A program made the translations under genes and the position numbers. 64,000 nt of DNA from Allobosea vaviloviae. Lineage in GTDB: Bacteria; Pseudomonadota; Alphaproteobacteria; Rhizobiales; Beijerinckiaceae. Positions 50,443 through 60,389 of the stretch are shown here, piece after piece; the first letter of the stretch is position 1, and each line of letters starts with the position of its first letter. The notes under the pieces were generated by a model, which ran no database searches, was not told where the DNA came from, and saw only the letters and a program-made list of their open reading frames with translations. The stretch covers positions 1-64,000 of the forward strand of contig NZ_LGSZ01000022.1 of the NCBI RefSeq assembly GCF_001298265.1, written 5' to 3'.

Positions 50443-51228
50443 ATGGATCTCGGCCTTCACGACAAGCGCGCGCTGGTGCTGGGTGCGAGCCGTGGCCTTG
50501 GCGCGGCCATCGCCCGCACGCTCGCGGCCGAGGGCGCCTCGGTGATCGCCGCCGCTCGCAATGTCGCGGCAACCGATGCCTGGGTCAGCAAATGCCCCGA
50601 GGAGATCCGCGGCCGCATTTTTGCGGCGAGCCTCGATCTGGCTGATCTCGCCTCGGTCGATTCGCTGGTTGGCGTGCTCAGGGATGCCGGCGGCGTCGAT
50701 ATCCTGATCGGCAATTCGGGCGGCCCGCCGCCGGCCGAGGCCCGTGAGGCCGGGCGGGACGATTGGCTGAAGCATTTCGAACCTATGGCCGCCAATCTCT
50801 TCCATCTGGCGCAGGGCGTTCTGCCGGGCATGGTCGAGCGCGGCTTCGGCCGGATCATCACCATCGCCTCGTCGGGCGTCGAGCAGCCGATTCCGCGCCT
50901 CGCGCTGTCGAACGGCATCCGCGCCGCCGTCGTCGGCTGGTCCAAGACGCTCGCCGCCGAAGTGGCGGGGCAGGGCGTCACGGTCAATGTCGTGCTTCCC
51001 GGTCGCATCCACACCGAGCGGGTCGACCAGCTCGACAAGGCCGCCGCCGATCGCGCCGGCACCACGCTCGAGCAGGCCGCCAAGACCTCGCAGGCGACGA
51101 TTCCGGCTGGTCGCTACGGCACGGCGCAGGAATTTGCCGATGTGGTGACCTTCCTCGCCAGCGAGAAGGCGAGCTATGTCACGGGCGCCAAGATCCGCAT
51201 CGACGGCGGTGCGACGCGCGGGATCTGA
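50443..51228 (+). CDS. SDR family oxidoreductase with altered catalytic residues
   Basis: A 261-residue short-chain dehydrogenase-like protein. The cofactor motif GASRGLG is at 14-20, and the NAG-equivalent is NSGGPPP. The Ser motif IIT-IASSG (about 143) is followed, 13 residues on, by LALSNGIRAAVVGW, where classical SDRs have Tyr-x3-Lys. Here Ser156 and Arg160 stand in those places. The C-terminal VTFLASEKASYVTGAKIRID is normal. SDRs with this SN-x2-R pattern form a known divergent group with poorly defined reactions. It is divergent from the Liv binding protein, so its product may handle the imported compound (inference). Confidence 0.85.
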   Translation: MDLGLHDKRALVLGASRGLGAAIARTLAAEGASVIAAARNVAATDAWVSKCPEEIRGRIFAASLDLADLASVDSLVGVLRDAGGVDILIGNSGGPPPAEAREAGRDDWLKHFEPMAANLFHLAQGVLPGMVERGFGRIITIASSGVEQPIPRLALSNGIRAAVVGWSKTLAAEVAGQGVTVNVVLPGRIHTERVDQLDKAAADRAGTTLEQAAKTSQATIPAGRYGTAQEFADVVTFLASEKASYVTGAKIRIDGGATRGI

Positions 51229-51260
51229 CGAGAGGCTTGAGGCGCTCTCGATCTGAGGAG

Positions 51261-51287
51261 CGCCGGCCAGCCTTCTGCTGACCGGCG
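51261..51287. terminator. Hairpin between convergent genes
   Basis: CGCCGGCCAGC and GCTGACCGGCG pair with one G-T position and a 5-nt loop, 33 bp after the SDR stop and 19 bp before the stop of the EF-hand gene. No T tract follows in either direction. Confidence 0.4.
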
Positions 51288-51305
51288 TTCATAAGGCGGG
51301 CTGGC

Positions 51306-51956
51306 TCAGGCCGCCTGCGAATAGGCCGTGCCGGACGCGTTCGACGCGCCCAACTGGTAGGTGCTGTCATAGGCCTGTGAGGCGCTGGACGGCGGGGGGC
51401 CAGGCGGCGGACCAGACGGCCGGCCGCGCTTCTCGAGCGCCTGCTGGAACGAGCTCTGCTCCTCCTTCGAGACCGAGCCGTCCTTGTCGGAATCGATCGC
51501 CTCGAACAGCTTGCTCAGCAAGTCGCTGGAGGTCTGCGTTCCCGAGGACAGCGCCGAGAGGAACTCGTCCTTGGCGATGCCGCCATCCGCGTTGGCATCG
51601 AGCTGGGCGAAGATATCCGTCTCGTCGTCGCTCTCCTCCGTCGCGCCGGTCTCGCTGGTGCCATCGGTCTGCAGCCCGAACAGGAAGGACTGCAGCTGCT
51701 GCTGAGCCTTCTCGGCCTTCGCCTTGAAGGCGTCGGACTCTTCCTTGGTGACCGAACCGTCGCTGTCGCTATCGATCGCCTTGAAGAGCTCCTCGCTCCT
51801 GGCACTGGCCTTGGCGCTATCGGCGCCCTTCGGCGCGCCGGTCTTGAATTCGTCGAGGCTGAGTGCGCCGCTGGTGTCACTGTCGAGTGTGTCGAAGCTC
51901 GGTGGTTTGGGCGGGGGCGGGCGGTATCCGCCACCGACGCCGCTGATGCTGGACAT
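51306..51956 (-). CDS. Four-EF-hand calcium-binding protein (XopAW-like)
   Basis: A 216-residue acidic protein with four canonical EF-hand loops at about 25-36 (DSDTSGALSLDE), 62-73 (DSDSDGSVTKEE), 120-131 (DANADGGIAKDE) and 155-166 (DSDKDGSVSKEE). Each has Asp at positions 1, 3 and 5 or an equivalent and Glu or Asp at 12. The N-terminus is Gly/Pro-rich and the C-terminus holds GPPPGPPPSS followed by a Ser/Ala tail. Similar proteins are annotated as the XopAW family (a Xanthomonas type III effector), but no secretion system genes are here, and alphaproteobacterial members are likely calcium-buffer or signalling proteins. Start 51956 is preferred over 51977. Confidence 0.85.
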   Translation of the reverse strand: MSSISGVGGGYRPPPPKPPSFDTLDSDTSGALSLDEFKTGAPKGADSAKASARSEELFKAIDSDSDGSVTKEESDAFKAKAEKAQQQLQSFLFGLQTDGTSETGATEESDDETDIFAQLDANADGGIAKDEFLSALSSGTQTSSDLLSKLFEAIDSDKDGSVSKEEQSSFQQALEKRGRPSGPPPGPPPSSASQAYDSTYQLGASNASGTAYSQAA

Positions 51957-52123
51957 GGTCGGTCTCCATCGCGTCACCGCCGGATGGCGGCGCGAGGAGT
52001 TTCAGCCCGCAGTCCATGCCCGAAGGCTAAGGCGGCGACGGTGCCGCGAGAAACTTGGTTACCGGACGTTTCACCTTTCCGTTGTGAAACAATCGGAAAC
52101 CTAGTTGTCGCTGCGATGGGGCG

Positions 52124-52531
52124 TCAGCCGGCGAGCACCGCGGTTGCCTCGATCTCGATCATCGCCTCGGGCTCGACCAGCGAGACGACCTGCACCACGG
52201 CCATCGTCGGGAAATGTCGGCCGAGAACCTCGCGATAGACCGGCCCCATCTCTTTCAGGCTGGCGCGATAGGCCGCGATATCGGTGACGTACCAGGTCAA
52301 CCGCACGATATCCTCGACGCGCCCGCCGCCAGCCTCGACCACCGCCTTGATGTTGACCAGCGTCTGCCGGAGCTGCGGCAGGAATCCCCTGGCGAAGACG
52401 CCGTTCTCGTTCCAGCCGACGAGGCCGCCCGTCACCAGCACCCGGCCCTCCGCCACCATGCCGTTGGCGTAGCCGCGCGGCACGGACCAGCCCTCGGGCA
52501 GGATGGCACGGGACAGGGTTTCACTCGACAT
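52124..52531 (-). CDS. RidA/YjgF family protein without the catalytic arginine
   Basis: A 135-residue Rid protein. Recognisable are VLVTGGLVGWNENGVFARGF, LPQLRQTLVNIKAVVEAGGG and RVEDIVRLTWYVTDI. Where active RidA imine deaminases have Arg (FPARS), this protein has HFPTMAVVQV, with Met110; the late MIEIEATAVL is normal. It is probably not a standard enamine/imine deaminase. Rid proteins are common in pathways that release amino groups, so its place at the end of a 2-aminobenzoate-type cluster makes sense. The start at 52531 (MSSETL) fits; 52600 would add 23 residues. A REP-like element separates it from the ligase. Confidence 0.85.
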   Translation of the reverse strand: MSSETLSRAILPEGWSVPRGYANGMVAEGRVLVTGGLVGWNENGVFARGFLPQLRQTLVNIKAVVEAGGGRVEDIVRLTWYVTDIAAYRASLKEMGPVYREVLGRHFPTMAVVQVVSLVEPEAMIEIEATAVLAG

Positions 52532-52593
52532 GGGCGTCGCCTCGGTTCGGCCGGCTTCAGGTGCCGTCAGGTTGTTGTTCGATGAATAGCGCG

Positions 52594-52704
52594 CCGTCAT
52601 CCCGGATGCAGCGAAGCGGAAATCCGGGATCCATTCCGGAACCTTGCCGAGCAGCGTTCCGGAATGGATCCCGGGTCTCCCTTTGGTCGCCCGGGATGAC
52701 GACG
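52594..52704. repeat. REP-like palindromic element, type D copy 2
   Basis: GCCGTCATCCCGGATGCAGC and GAAGCGGAAATCCGGGATCC match the copy at 48929. The right half ends CCCGGGATGACGACGC. It lies between the RidA-like gene and the ligase gene, both minus strand. Confidence 0.82.
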
Positions 52705-52732
52705 CGCTTTTGCTTCTAACCAGGATCAGGCT

Positions 52733-54364
52733 TCAACCATCGTTTTGCGCCATCCGGCGCAAGGCGAAGCGCTGCAGCTTGCCGCTGGCGGTCTTTGGCA
52801 AAGCGGGGACGAAGTCGATCGCGCGGGGATATTTGTAGGGCGCGATACCGGCCTTAACATGGTCCTGCAAGGTCTTGAGCATCGCCGCGTCGCCTCTGAC
52901 GCCCTCGCGCAGCACGACATAGGCCTTCACGATGCTGCCGCGCTCGGGGCAGGGCGCTGCGACCACGCCGCATTCCATCACATCGGGATGCGCCAGCAGG
53001 CAGGCTTCGACCTCTGGTCCGGCGATGTTGTAGCCCGACGAAATGATCATGTCGTCGGAGCGGGCCTGATACCAGAAATAGCCGTCCGCATCGCGGATAT
53101 AGCTGTCGCCGGTGACGTTCCAGCCGTTCTGGACATAGTTGAACTGGCGTTCGTCGGCGAGATAGCGGCAGCCGATCGGCCCGCGCACGGCGAGCCGTCC
53201 GGGCGTCCCGTCTGGAACCTCGCCGCCCTCGTCATCGACGATTTTCGCCTCGTATCCCGGCACCGGCAGGCCGGTCGAGCCGGGTCGGATCGCCTCGCGC
53301 GGCGCCGCGATGAAGATGTGCAGCATCTCGGTGGCACCGATGCCGTCCATCAGCGGCAGTCCCGTCTTCGCGAGCCAGGCGTCGAAGACGGGCTTGGGCA
53401 GCGTCTCGCCGGCCGAGACGCAGATCCGCAGCGAGGAGATGTCCCGCCCGTCCAGCTTGTCGAGCACGGCGCGATAGGCGGTCGGCGCGGTGAAGATCAC
53501 GCTGGCCTTGTGGCGCTCGATGGCGTCGATCAGGTCGGCCGGTCCGGTCTTGTCGGGCAGCACGGCGGTGGCGCCGATCCGGAAGGGAAACAGCACCATG
53601 CCGCCGAGCCCGAAGGTGAAGGCCAGCGGCGCCGAGCCGATGAAGCGGTCCTGCGGGGACGCCTTCAGGACCTTCGCGCCATAAGCGTCGCAGATCACCA
53701 GCAGATCGCGCTGGAAATGCATCGTGCCCTTGGGCTCTCCCGTCGTGCCCGAGGTGAAGCCGATCAGGCACACATCGTCGCTCGACGTATCGACGGGCTC
53801 GAAATGCTCGTAGCCCGGCTGCGCCATCAGCGTGTCAAGCTCGCAGCCCCACACGCCGAAGGCGACGATGCGCATAAGCTCGGGCGCCTGCGCCTGGGCC
53901 GTCTCCAATTCGCCGAGAAGCCGATGGTCGCACAGGGCGAGCGCGATCCTGGCCTTGCGGATCGGATAGACCAGCTCGACCGCGCGCAGCATCGGCATGG
54001 TCGCGACCACGACGCCGCCGGCCTTGATCACTGCGAGATAGGCCGCGACCATCATCGGCGTGTTGGCGGCGCGCAGCAGCACACGGTTGCCCGGCAGCAT
54101 GCCCAGATCGCGCGTCAGCACGTTGGCGATGCGGTTGATGCGCTGCGCCAGCTCGGCATAGCTCCAGACGAGATGGTCGCCGATGATCGCGGTGCGGGCG
54201 CCGCGCCCTTGGGCGACATGGTCGTCGACCAGTTCGGTCACGGCGTTCAGCCGCTGCGGATAGGACAGGCCGGCCTTGTCGAGGTCTATCTGCGGCCACT
54301 GCTCGGGTGGCGGCAGGTTGTCACGCGTGAAGCTGTCGATATGGCCGGAGCGCAGGAAGTCCAT
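52733..54364 (-). CDS. Aryl-CoA ligase, benzoate/2-aminobenzoate-CoA ligase type
   Basis: A 543-residue ANL-superfamily adenylate-forming enzyme. The P-loop motif FTSGTTGEPKGTMH is at 203-216, the A5 motif is GIGATEMLHIF, the A7/A8 hinge is ITRDADGYFWYQARSDDMI-like (SYIRDADGYFWYQARSDDMI), and the catalytic lysine is in PKTASGKLQRFALR. The length and benzoate-ligase-type sequence fit activation of an aromatic acid as the acyl-CoA, with ATP going to AMP. In this cluster, with a flavin monooxygenase/reductase fusion at 57957, 2-aminobenzoate (anthranilate) is the best guess; salicylate or another ortho-substituted benzoate is possible. It is the fifth gene of a minus-strand run. Confidence 0.88.
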   Translation of the reverse strand: MDFLRSGHIDSFTRDNLPPPEQWPQIDLDKAGLSYPQRLNAVTELVDDHVAQGRGARTAIIGDHLVWSYAELAQRINRIANVLTRDLGMLPGNRVLLRAANTPMMVAAYLAVIKAGGVVVATMPMLRAVELVYPIRKARIALALCDHRLLGELETAQAQAPELMRIVAFGVWGCELDTLMAQPGYEHFEPVDTSSDDVCLIGFTSGTTGEPKGTMHFQRDLLVICDAYGAKVLKASPQDRFIGSAPLAFTFGLGGMVLFPFRIGATAVLPDKTGPADLIDAIERHKASVIFTAPTAYRAVLDKLDGRDISSLRICVSAGETLPKPVFDAWLAKTGLPLMDGIGATEMLHIFIAAPREAIRPGSTGLPVPGYEAKIVDDEGGEVPDGTPGRLAVRGPIGCRYLADERQFNYVQNGWNVTGDSYIRDADGYFWYQARSDDMIISSGYNIAGPEVEACLLAHPDVMECGVVAAPCPERGSIVKAYVVLREGVRGDAAMLKTLQDHVKAGIAPYKYPRAIDFVPALPKTASGKLQRFALRRMAQNDG

Positions 54365-54382
54365 TGCCGTCCCCCCTCTGTC

Positions 54383-55570
54383 TCAGCGCGCGGATTTCAG
54401 CAGGTCGCGCGCGATCACGACCTTCTGGACTTCCGATGCCCCCTCATAGATCCGCAACGCCCTGATCTCCCGGTACAATTCTTCCACCTTGACGCCCTTG
54501 GTGACGCCGAGCCCGCCATGGATCTGGACGGCCCGGTCGATCACGGCTTGAGCGTTCTCTGTCGCGACGAGTTTGGCGAGCGCAGCCTCGCGGGTGACGC
54601 GCGGGGCGCCGCGATCCTTGGTCCAGGCGGCGCGGTAGACCAGCAGCGCGGCGGCATCGACCTGCGCCGCGCTGTCGGCGATGGCGGCCTGCGAGAGCTG
54701 GAGATCTCCGAGCGTGCCGCCGAAGAGCTTGCGGGCATTGGCGTGCGCGATTGTCTCGTGCAGCGCGCGCCTGGCAAAGCCGAGCGCGGCTGCGCCAACC
54801 GTCGAGCGGAAGATATCCAGCGTCGCCATCGCCACCTTGAAGCCGTCGCCGGGGCCACCGATCCTGTTCCCGATCGGCACGCGGCAGCCCTCGAACCGCA
54901 ACGTCGCCAGCGGATGCGGCGCGATCACCTCGATCCGCTCGGCGATGTTCAGGCCCGGCGTATCCGCCTCGACCAGGAAGGCCGACAGGCCTCGCGCGCC
55001 GGGTGCCTCGCCGGTGCGGGCGAAGACGACGTAGTGGTCGGCGATGCCGCCATTCGAGATCCAGCTCTTCTCGCCGTCGATCCGGACATGGTCGTTGCCG
55101 TCGGGCGTGGCGGTGGTCGCCATCGCGGCGACATCCGAGCCCGCTTCCTTTTCCGAGAGCGCGAAGGCTGCGATCCGCGCCCCCTCGCAGACGCCCGGCA
55201 GGATGCGCGCCTTCATCGCCTCGGAGCCCGCGACGGTGATCGCTCCCGTACCGAGCCCCTGCATCGCGAAGGCGAAATCGGCGAGCCCGTCACGCGCCGC
55301 CAGGATCTCGCGGGCGAGGCAGAGCGTGCGGACATCGAGCGTGGGCGTGAGGCCGCCATAGGCCTCCGGCACGGCCGCGCGCAGGAAACCGCCTTCGCCC
55401 AGCGCCGTGACGCGCGCCCGGCAGGCAGCATCGACATCATCATGCGGCAGGCCGGGCAGGGTGGCGTCGGCCCAAGCCGACAGCTCGGCGGCGAAGCGGC
55501 GATGCCGGTCCTCGAAGAACGGCCAGTCCAGCGTGTCCTGCAGGATCCCGTCGAGATGTGCCGCGCTCAT
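54383..55570 (-). CDS. Acyl-CoA dehydrogenase
   Basis: A 395-residue flavoprotein of the acyl-CoA dehydrogenase family. It shows the three-domain layout with [20 protein letters not shown] (FAD/substrate loop), [40 protein letters not shown] ([10 protein letters not shown] in the sequence), and the C-terminal [20 protein letters not shown] where the base Glu is expected. In the 2-aminobenzoyl-CoA pathway a dehydrogenase is needed to process the dearomatised ring product; this is a reasonable role. It lies 18 bp upstream of the ligase and 1 bp from the hydratase gene. Confidence 0.88.
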   Translation of the reverse strand: MSAAHLDGILQDTLDWPFFEDRHRRFAAELSAWADATLPGLPHDDVDAACRARVTALGEGGFLRAAVPEAYGGLTPTLDVRTLCLAREILAARDGLADFAFAMQGLGTGAITVAGSEAMKARILPGVCEGARIAAFALSEKEAGSDVAAMATTATPDGNDHVRIDGEKSWISNGGIADHYVVFARTGEAPGARGLSAFLVEADTPGLNIAERIEVIAPHPLATLRFEGCRVPIGNRIGGPGDGFKVAMATLDIFRSTVGAAALGFARRALHETIAHANARKLFGGTLGDLQLSQAAIADSAAQVDAAALLVYRAAWTKDRGAPRVTREAALAKLVATENAQAVIDRAVQIHGGLGVTKGVKVEELYREIRALRIYEGASEVQKVVIARDLLKSAR

Positions 55571-55571
55571 C

Positions 55572-56407
<836 letters not shown>

Positions 56408-56408
<1 letters not shown>

Positions 56409-56968
56409 CAGGCGTTTCCCTTGCCGGCGTCGCTCATGCCGGCATCGTTCGCTTGGGCGCTGCGCGCGGAGATGGCGCGATGCAGAGAGGTCTTGGTGTT
56501 CCCGAGCAGGCGGAAGAGCTGCCCGATTTCCGGCTGATCGAGCCCGGCGAAGAGCTCGGCGATCCAGCCCTCATGCCGCTCGGCCATCGCCTTGAAAGCC
56601 TTGCGGCCCTGCGCCGTCAGCGTCAGCACCTGCACGCGCCGGTCCTGCGTCGCGGCCCGCTTGTCGACGAGCCCGTCGGCGAGCAGCCCGGCGACGACCG
56701 CCGTGACATTGCCGTTCGAGACCATCAGCCGCTGCGAGACCTCGCCGACGGTCATGCCGGCACTCGACTTGTCGAGCTGCGCCATCAGGTCGAAGCGCGG
56801 CAGCGTCGTCTTGAACTCCTCGCGCAGGCGGTTGCGGATCTCGGTCTCGATCAGGGTCGAGCAGGTCAGCATCCGCAGCCAGAGCCGCAGTTCGTCCTTG
56901 TGGTCGCCGGGACGTTCGCTGGCCTTGGTCTCGCGGTCGAGGACGAGGCCGGAGGAGGTCGGTTCCAT
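56408..56968 (-). CDS. MarR family regulator of the aryl-CoA cluster
   Basis: A 186-residue winged-helix regulator. It shows [40 protein letters not shown] (recognition helix), then [20 protein letters not shown] (wing with the DRR motif), and a C-terminal dimer helix. MarR proteins of such clusters (BadR/HcaR type) usually repress and release DNA on binding the aryl-CoA or the acid. The palindrome at 57902-57929 in the divergent promoter is the obvious binding site. Start 56968 (MEPTSSG) is preferred to 56986. It overlaps the SDR gene boundary by 1-2 bp, so it is autoregulated with the operon (inference). Confidence 0.88.
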
Positions 56969-56969
56969 C

Positions 56970-57725
56970 TCAGAACTCCCCGCCATTGATCATCAGCGAC
57001 TGGCCGGTGACCGACGCGCTGCCCGCCCCGCACAGATAGAGCACGGCGGCGGCAATCTCGTCGGGTGCGATGAGGCGGCCCTGCGGATTGGCCCGGACCA
57101 TCTCGGCCAGCGCCTGTTCGCGCGTCGCGCCGGTCTTGGCGACGATGGTCTCGATGCCACCAGCGACCATGTCGGTGTCGGCATAGCCCGGGCAGATGGC
57201 GTTGACGGTGATGCCCGAGCGCGCCGTTTCCAGCGCCAGCGACTTCACCAGCCCGACAACCGCATGCTTGGCCGCGACATAAGCCGAGACGTAAGCGTAG
57301 CCGCGATGCCCGGCGGTCGAGGCGATGGCGATCAGCCGGCCATTACCGCGCTCGATCATGCCGGGCAGGGCGGCATGGAACAGGTTGACCGTGCCGATCA
57401 GGTTGATTTCGTTCAGTCGGCGGAACCGCTCGGCCGAGCTGCGCAGGAAGGGGCCGGTCTCGACGGCACCGGCATTGGCGATGGCGACGGCGATCGGCGA
57501 AGCCTCCGCCAGCTTCGCGATGGCAGCAGCCATGGCGGTCTCGTCGGAGACATCGCAGACCGCATAACCGTCGGCGTCGCCGGCCTTGCAGGTTTCGGCC
57601 AGCGCAGCCTCGTCCCGCCCGATGATCGAGACATGCGCGCCATGGCGCCCCAGCGTCGCGGCAATGGCGCGGCCGATCCCGCGTCCCCCACCCGTCACCA
57701 CCGCGTGCCGCCCTGAAAGGAGCAT
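56970..57725 (-). CDS. SDR oxidoreductase (3-hydroxyacyl-CoA dehydrogenase type)
   Basis: A 251-residue classical SDR. The cofactor motif is VTGGGRGIGRAIA, ANAGA is the NAG motif, and the triad is IAIASTAGHRGYAYVSAYVA with Ser, then Tyr and the AAKHAVVG Lys. The C-terminus has ADTDMVAGGIETI and SVTGQSLMINGGE. NAD(P)-dependent hydroxyacyl-CoA oxidation is the likely step in the ring-opened pathway. It is the first gene of the minus-strand run. The start at 57725 is preferred to 57749; the operator-like repeats begin 25 bp upstream. Confidence 0.88.
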   Translation of the reverse strand: MLLSGRHAVVTGGGRGIGRAIAATLGRHGAHVSIIGRDEAALAETCKAGDADGYAVCDVSDETAMAAAIAKLAEASPIAVAIANAGAVETGPFLRSSAERFRRLNEINLIGTVNLFHAALPGMIERGNGRLIAIASTAGHRGYAYVSAYVAAKHAVVGLVKSLALETARSGITVNAICPGYADTDMVAGGIETIVAKTGATREQALAEMVRANPQGRLIAPDEIAAAVLYLCGAGSASVTGQSLMINGGEF

Positions 57726-57750
57726 CCGATCCGCCTCCCGATGCGCCAAT

Positions 57751-57776
57751 ATATTTTAGGTCTAAAGCATTTTGCA
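57751..57776. promoter_or_regulatory. Second, degenerate MarR operator
   Basis: ATATTTTAGGTCTAAAGCAT followed by TTTGCA resembles the perfect palindrome at 57902: the left half TATTTTAGG is identical and the right half is TCTAAAGCA. It lies just upstream of the SDR start, in the right place to control the minus-strand operon. Confidence 0.55.
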
Positions 57777-57901
57777 AGCGGCTGTGAAGAGCGGGTCCGA
57801 GGCGCTGGCAGTATACCAAAACGATGCATAGAGCGCCTATCGACGGCGCGAAGCCTGCGTCGTTTGATCTCGGTCAAGGCGAAAAGGCAGTCGCTTGAGC
57901 A

Positions 57902-57929
57902 AAAATTATTTTAGGCCTAAAATAATTTT
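57902..57929. promoter_or_regulatory. Perfect 28-bp palindrome, probable MarR operator
   Basis: The central 18 bases are TATTTTAGGCCTAAAATA and symmetry extends for 28 bp in all. It lies 28 bp before the monooxygenase start, so repressor binding would block its promoter. It is followed by TTTTGCA, as is the degenerate copy. AT-rich in a GC-rich background, it stands out clearly. Confidence 0.8.
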
Positions 57930-57956
57930 GCACTCGGTTCGGGAGAGGGACTTCAG

Positions 57957-60281
57957 ATGCGTATCGCGGTGGTCGGCGGCGGGCCTGCGGGGCTCTACTT
58001 CGCGCTCCTGATGAAGCGGGACTGGCCCGATCTCGACATCACGGTGTTCGAGCGCAACCAGCCCGACGACACCTTCGGCTTCGGCGTCGTCTTCTCCGAT
58101 CAGACGCTCGACATCTTCAAGGCGGCCGACGAGGCCAGCTACGCCGCGATCCGCGACAATTTCGCATACTGGGACGATATCGAAATCCACTTCAAGGACA
58201 GCGTCCACCGCGTCTCGGGCAACGGCTTCTGCGGCTGCTCGCGCCGCTCGCTGCTGATGCTGGTCCAGGATCGCGCTCGCGAACTCGGCGTCTCCCTGCG
58301 CTTCGGCGAGGAGGCGGCCGACATCGAGACGCTCAAAGCGGACTACGATCTCGTCGTCGGCTCGGACGGCATCAACAGCCGCATCCGCGAGGGCTGGCGC
58401 GACCGTTTCCAGCCGGAAGTGGATCTGCGCCCCAATCACTTCACCTGGATGGGCTCGACGCGGCCTTTCGACGCCTTCACCTTCTTCTTCAAGCAGACGC
58501 AGTACGGCGTCTTCATCGCGCATTGCTATCAGTACGAGGCCGGGCGCTCGACCTGGGTGCTGGAAACCGACCCCGAGACCTTCGCCAGAGCCGGTCTCGG
58601 CGCCATGGACGAAACCGCGTCGGCAGCCTTCCTCGAAGGCGTCTTCGCCGACGAGCTTCAGGGCCACCGGCTGATTACCAACCGCTCGCTCTGGCGCAAC
58701 TTCCCGATGATCCGCTGCCGCAACTGGGTCGTCGAGAACGTCGTCCTGTTGGGTGATGCCAAGGCGACCGCGCATTACTCGATCGGCTCCGGCACCAAGC
58801 TCGCAATGGAGGATGCGATCGGCCTGCACAAGGCCTTCCACAAGGCCGGCCTGCATGTGACCGAGGCGCTGGCGCTGTTCGAGCGCACGCGGCGCGAGGA
58901 GGTCGAGAAGACCCAGCATGCGGCCGATGTCTCGCTGGTCTGGTTCGAGCAGCTCAAGCGCTTCTGGGATTTCAAGCCCCTGCGCTTCGCCTTCGGCCTG
59001 ATGACGCGCTCCAAGGCCATCACCTATGACAATCTGGCGCTGCGCGCGCCGGAGATGGTCGCGAAGGTCGACGAGATGGTCGCCGGTGAGCTCGGCGAGC
59101 TTGCCCGCCGCCGCAAGGACGGGACGCCCGTGCCGCCGGCCTTCCAGCCGCTCAAGCTTCGCGAGATGCAGATCGAGAACCGCATGGTTCTCGCGCCGAT
59201 GTGCCAGTACTCCGCCGATGAAGGCCTGCCGGGCGACTGGCACCTGATGCATTACGGCTCGCGCGCCATCGGTGGCCCCGGCCTGATTGTCACCGAAATG
59301 ACCTGCGTCGCGGAAGACGCCCGCATCACGCCGGGCTGCGCGGGCCTCTGGACCGATGCGCAGGAAGCCGCCTGGACCCGGATCGTCGGTTTCGTTCACG
59401 CCAACTCGGCGGCGAAGATCTGCCTCCAGCTCGGCCATGCCGGGCGCAAGGGCGCGACGAGGCTGATGTGGGAGGGCATGGACAGGCCGCTCACGGACGG
59501 CGCCTGGCCGATCGTCTCCGCGTCTCCCTTGCCCTACTATCCGGAAAGCCAGGTGCCGCGCGAGATGGACCGCGCCGACATGGATCGGGTCAAGGCGCAG
59601 TTCGTCGCCGCAGCCGAGCGCGGCGCCCGCGCCGGTTTCGACATGCTCGAACTCCACTGCGCCCATGGCTATCTTTTGGCGAGCTTCCTCTCGCCGCTGA
59701 CCAACCTGCGCAGCGATGCCTATGGCGGCTCGGTCGAGAACCGCCTGCGCTATCCGCTCGAGATCTTCCGGGCGCTGCGCGAGGTCTGGCCGCGCGAAAA
59801 GCCGATGTCGGTGCGCATCTCCGCGACCGACTGGGCGCAAGGAGGCCTGTCGCCCGAGGACTCCGTCGCGATCGCCGAGGCCTTCGCGGCCGAGGGCTGC
59901 GACCTCGTCGACGTCTCCACCGGCCAGACGGTGCGGGAATCGCGCCCGCTCTACGGCCGGATGTTCCAGACGCCCTTCTCGGACCAGATCCGCAACGAGG
60001 CGCGGGTCGCGACCATGTGCGTCGGCAACATCACGACAGCCGATCAGGCCAACACGATCGTCGCCTCTGGCCGTGCCGATCTCGTCGCGCTGGGCCGGCC
60101 CCATCTCGCCGACCCGTCCTTCGTGCTGCGCGCGGCGGCCTGGTACGGCGTCGATGCGATGCAGCCGGCGCAATACGCTCCGGGCAAGGACCAGCTCATG
60201 CGCAACACGCCGCGCGAGCGCCAGGATATCGAGGAGCTGAAGCTGAAGGCGAAGCCCGGCCGCCACGCCGTGGCGCCTTAG
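57957..60281 (+). CDS. 2-aminobenzoyl-CoA (or salicylyl-CoA) monooxygenase/reductase fusion
   Basis: A 774-residue two-domain flavoenzyme. Residues 1-390 are an aromatic-ring FAD monooxygenase: the dinucleotide motif [10 protein letters not shown] is at 5-14, [12 protein letters not shown] near 131-142 and the FAD-ribityl GD motif [12 protein letters not shown] near 265. Residues from about 397 form an old-yellow-enzyme domain: [40 protein letters not shown] and [15 protein letters not shown]. This fusion is typical of 2-aminobenzoyl-CoA monooxygenase/reductase, which hydroxylates and then reduces the ring in one enzyme; databases also call it salicylyl-CoA 5-hydroxylase/oxidoreductase. It is alone on the plus strand, opposite the rest of the pathway genes, behind the palindrome at 57902. 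Confidence 0.92.
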   Translation: MRIAVVGGGPAGLYFALLMKRDWPDLDITVFERNQPDDTFGFGVVFSDQTLDIFKAADEASYAAIRDNFAYWDDIEIHFKDSVHRVSGNGFCGCSRRSLLMLVQDRARELGVSLRFGEEAADIETLKADYDLVVGSDGINSRIREGWRDRFQPEVDLRPNHFTWMGSTRPFDAFTFFFKQTQYGVFIAHCYQYEAGRSTWVLETDPETFARAGLGAMDETASAAFLEGVFADELQGHRLITNRSLWRNFPMIRCRNWVVENVVLLGDAKATAHYSIGSGTKLAMEDAIGLHKAFHKAGLHVTEALALFERTRREEVEKTQHAADVSLVWFEQLKRFWDFKPLRFAFGLMTRSKAITYDNLALRAPEMVAKVDEMVAGELGELARRRKDGTPVPPAFQPLKLREMQIENRMVLAPMCQYSADEGLPGDWHLMHYGSRAIGGPGLIVTEMTCVAEDARITPGCAGLWTDAQEAAWTRIVGFVHANSAAKICLQLGHAGRKGATRLMWEGMDRPLTDGAWPIVSASPLPYYPESQVPREMDRADMDRVKAQFVAAAERGARAGFDMLELHCAHGYLLASFLSPLTNLRSDAYGGSVENRLRYPLEIFRALREVWPREKPMSVRISATDWAQGGLSPEDSVAIAEAFAAEGCDLVDVSTGQTVRESRPLYGRMFQTPFSDQIRNEARVATMCVGNITTADQANTIVASGRADLVALGRPHLADPSFVLRAAAWYGVDAMQPAQYAPGKDQLMRNTPRERQDIEELKLKAKPGRHAVAP

Positions 60282-60389
60282 ACCGGCCTGTCGGGCGATT
60301 ACGCAGCGGCAGCCGTCGGAACATCGGCTGCGGAGACGGGTTCCCTAGCAAATGCCCGCTGCCTTGGCGGGCCGCAGAAGGGGAATCCC

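Noticed and set aside
57906-60266. 786-codon minus-strand ORF opposite the monooxygenase fusion
   Set aside because: Antisense shadow with no recognisable domain; the plus strand has both flavin domains.
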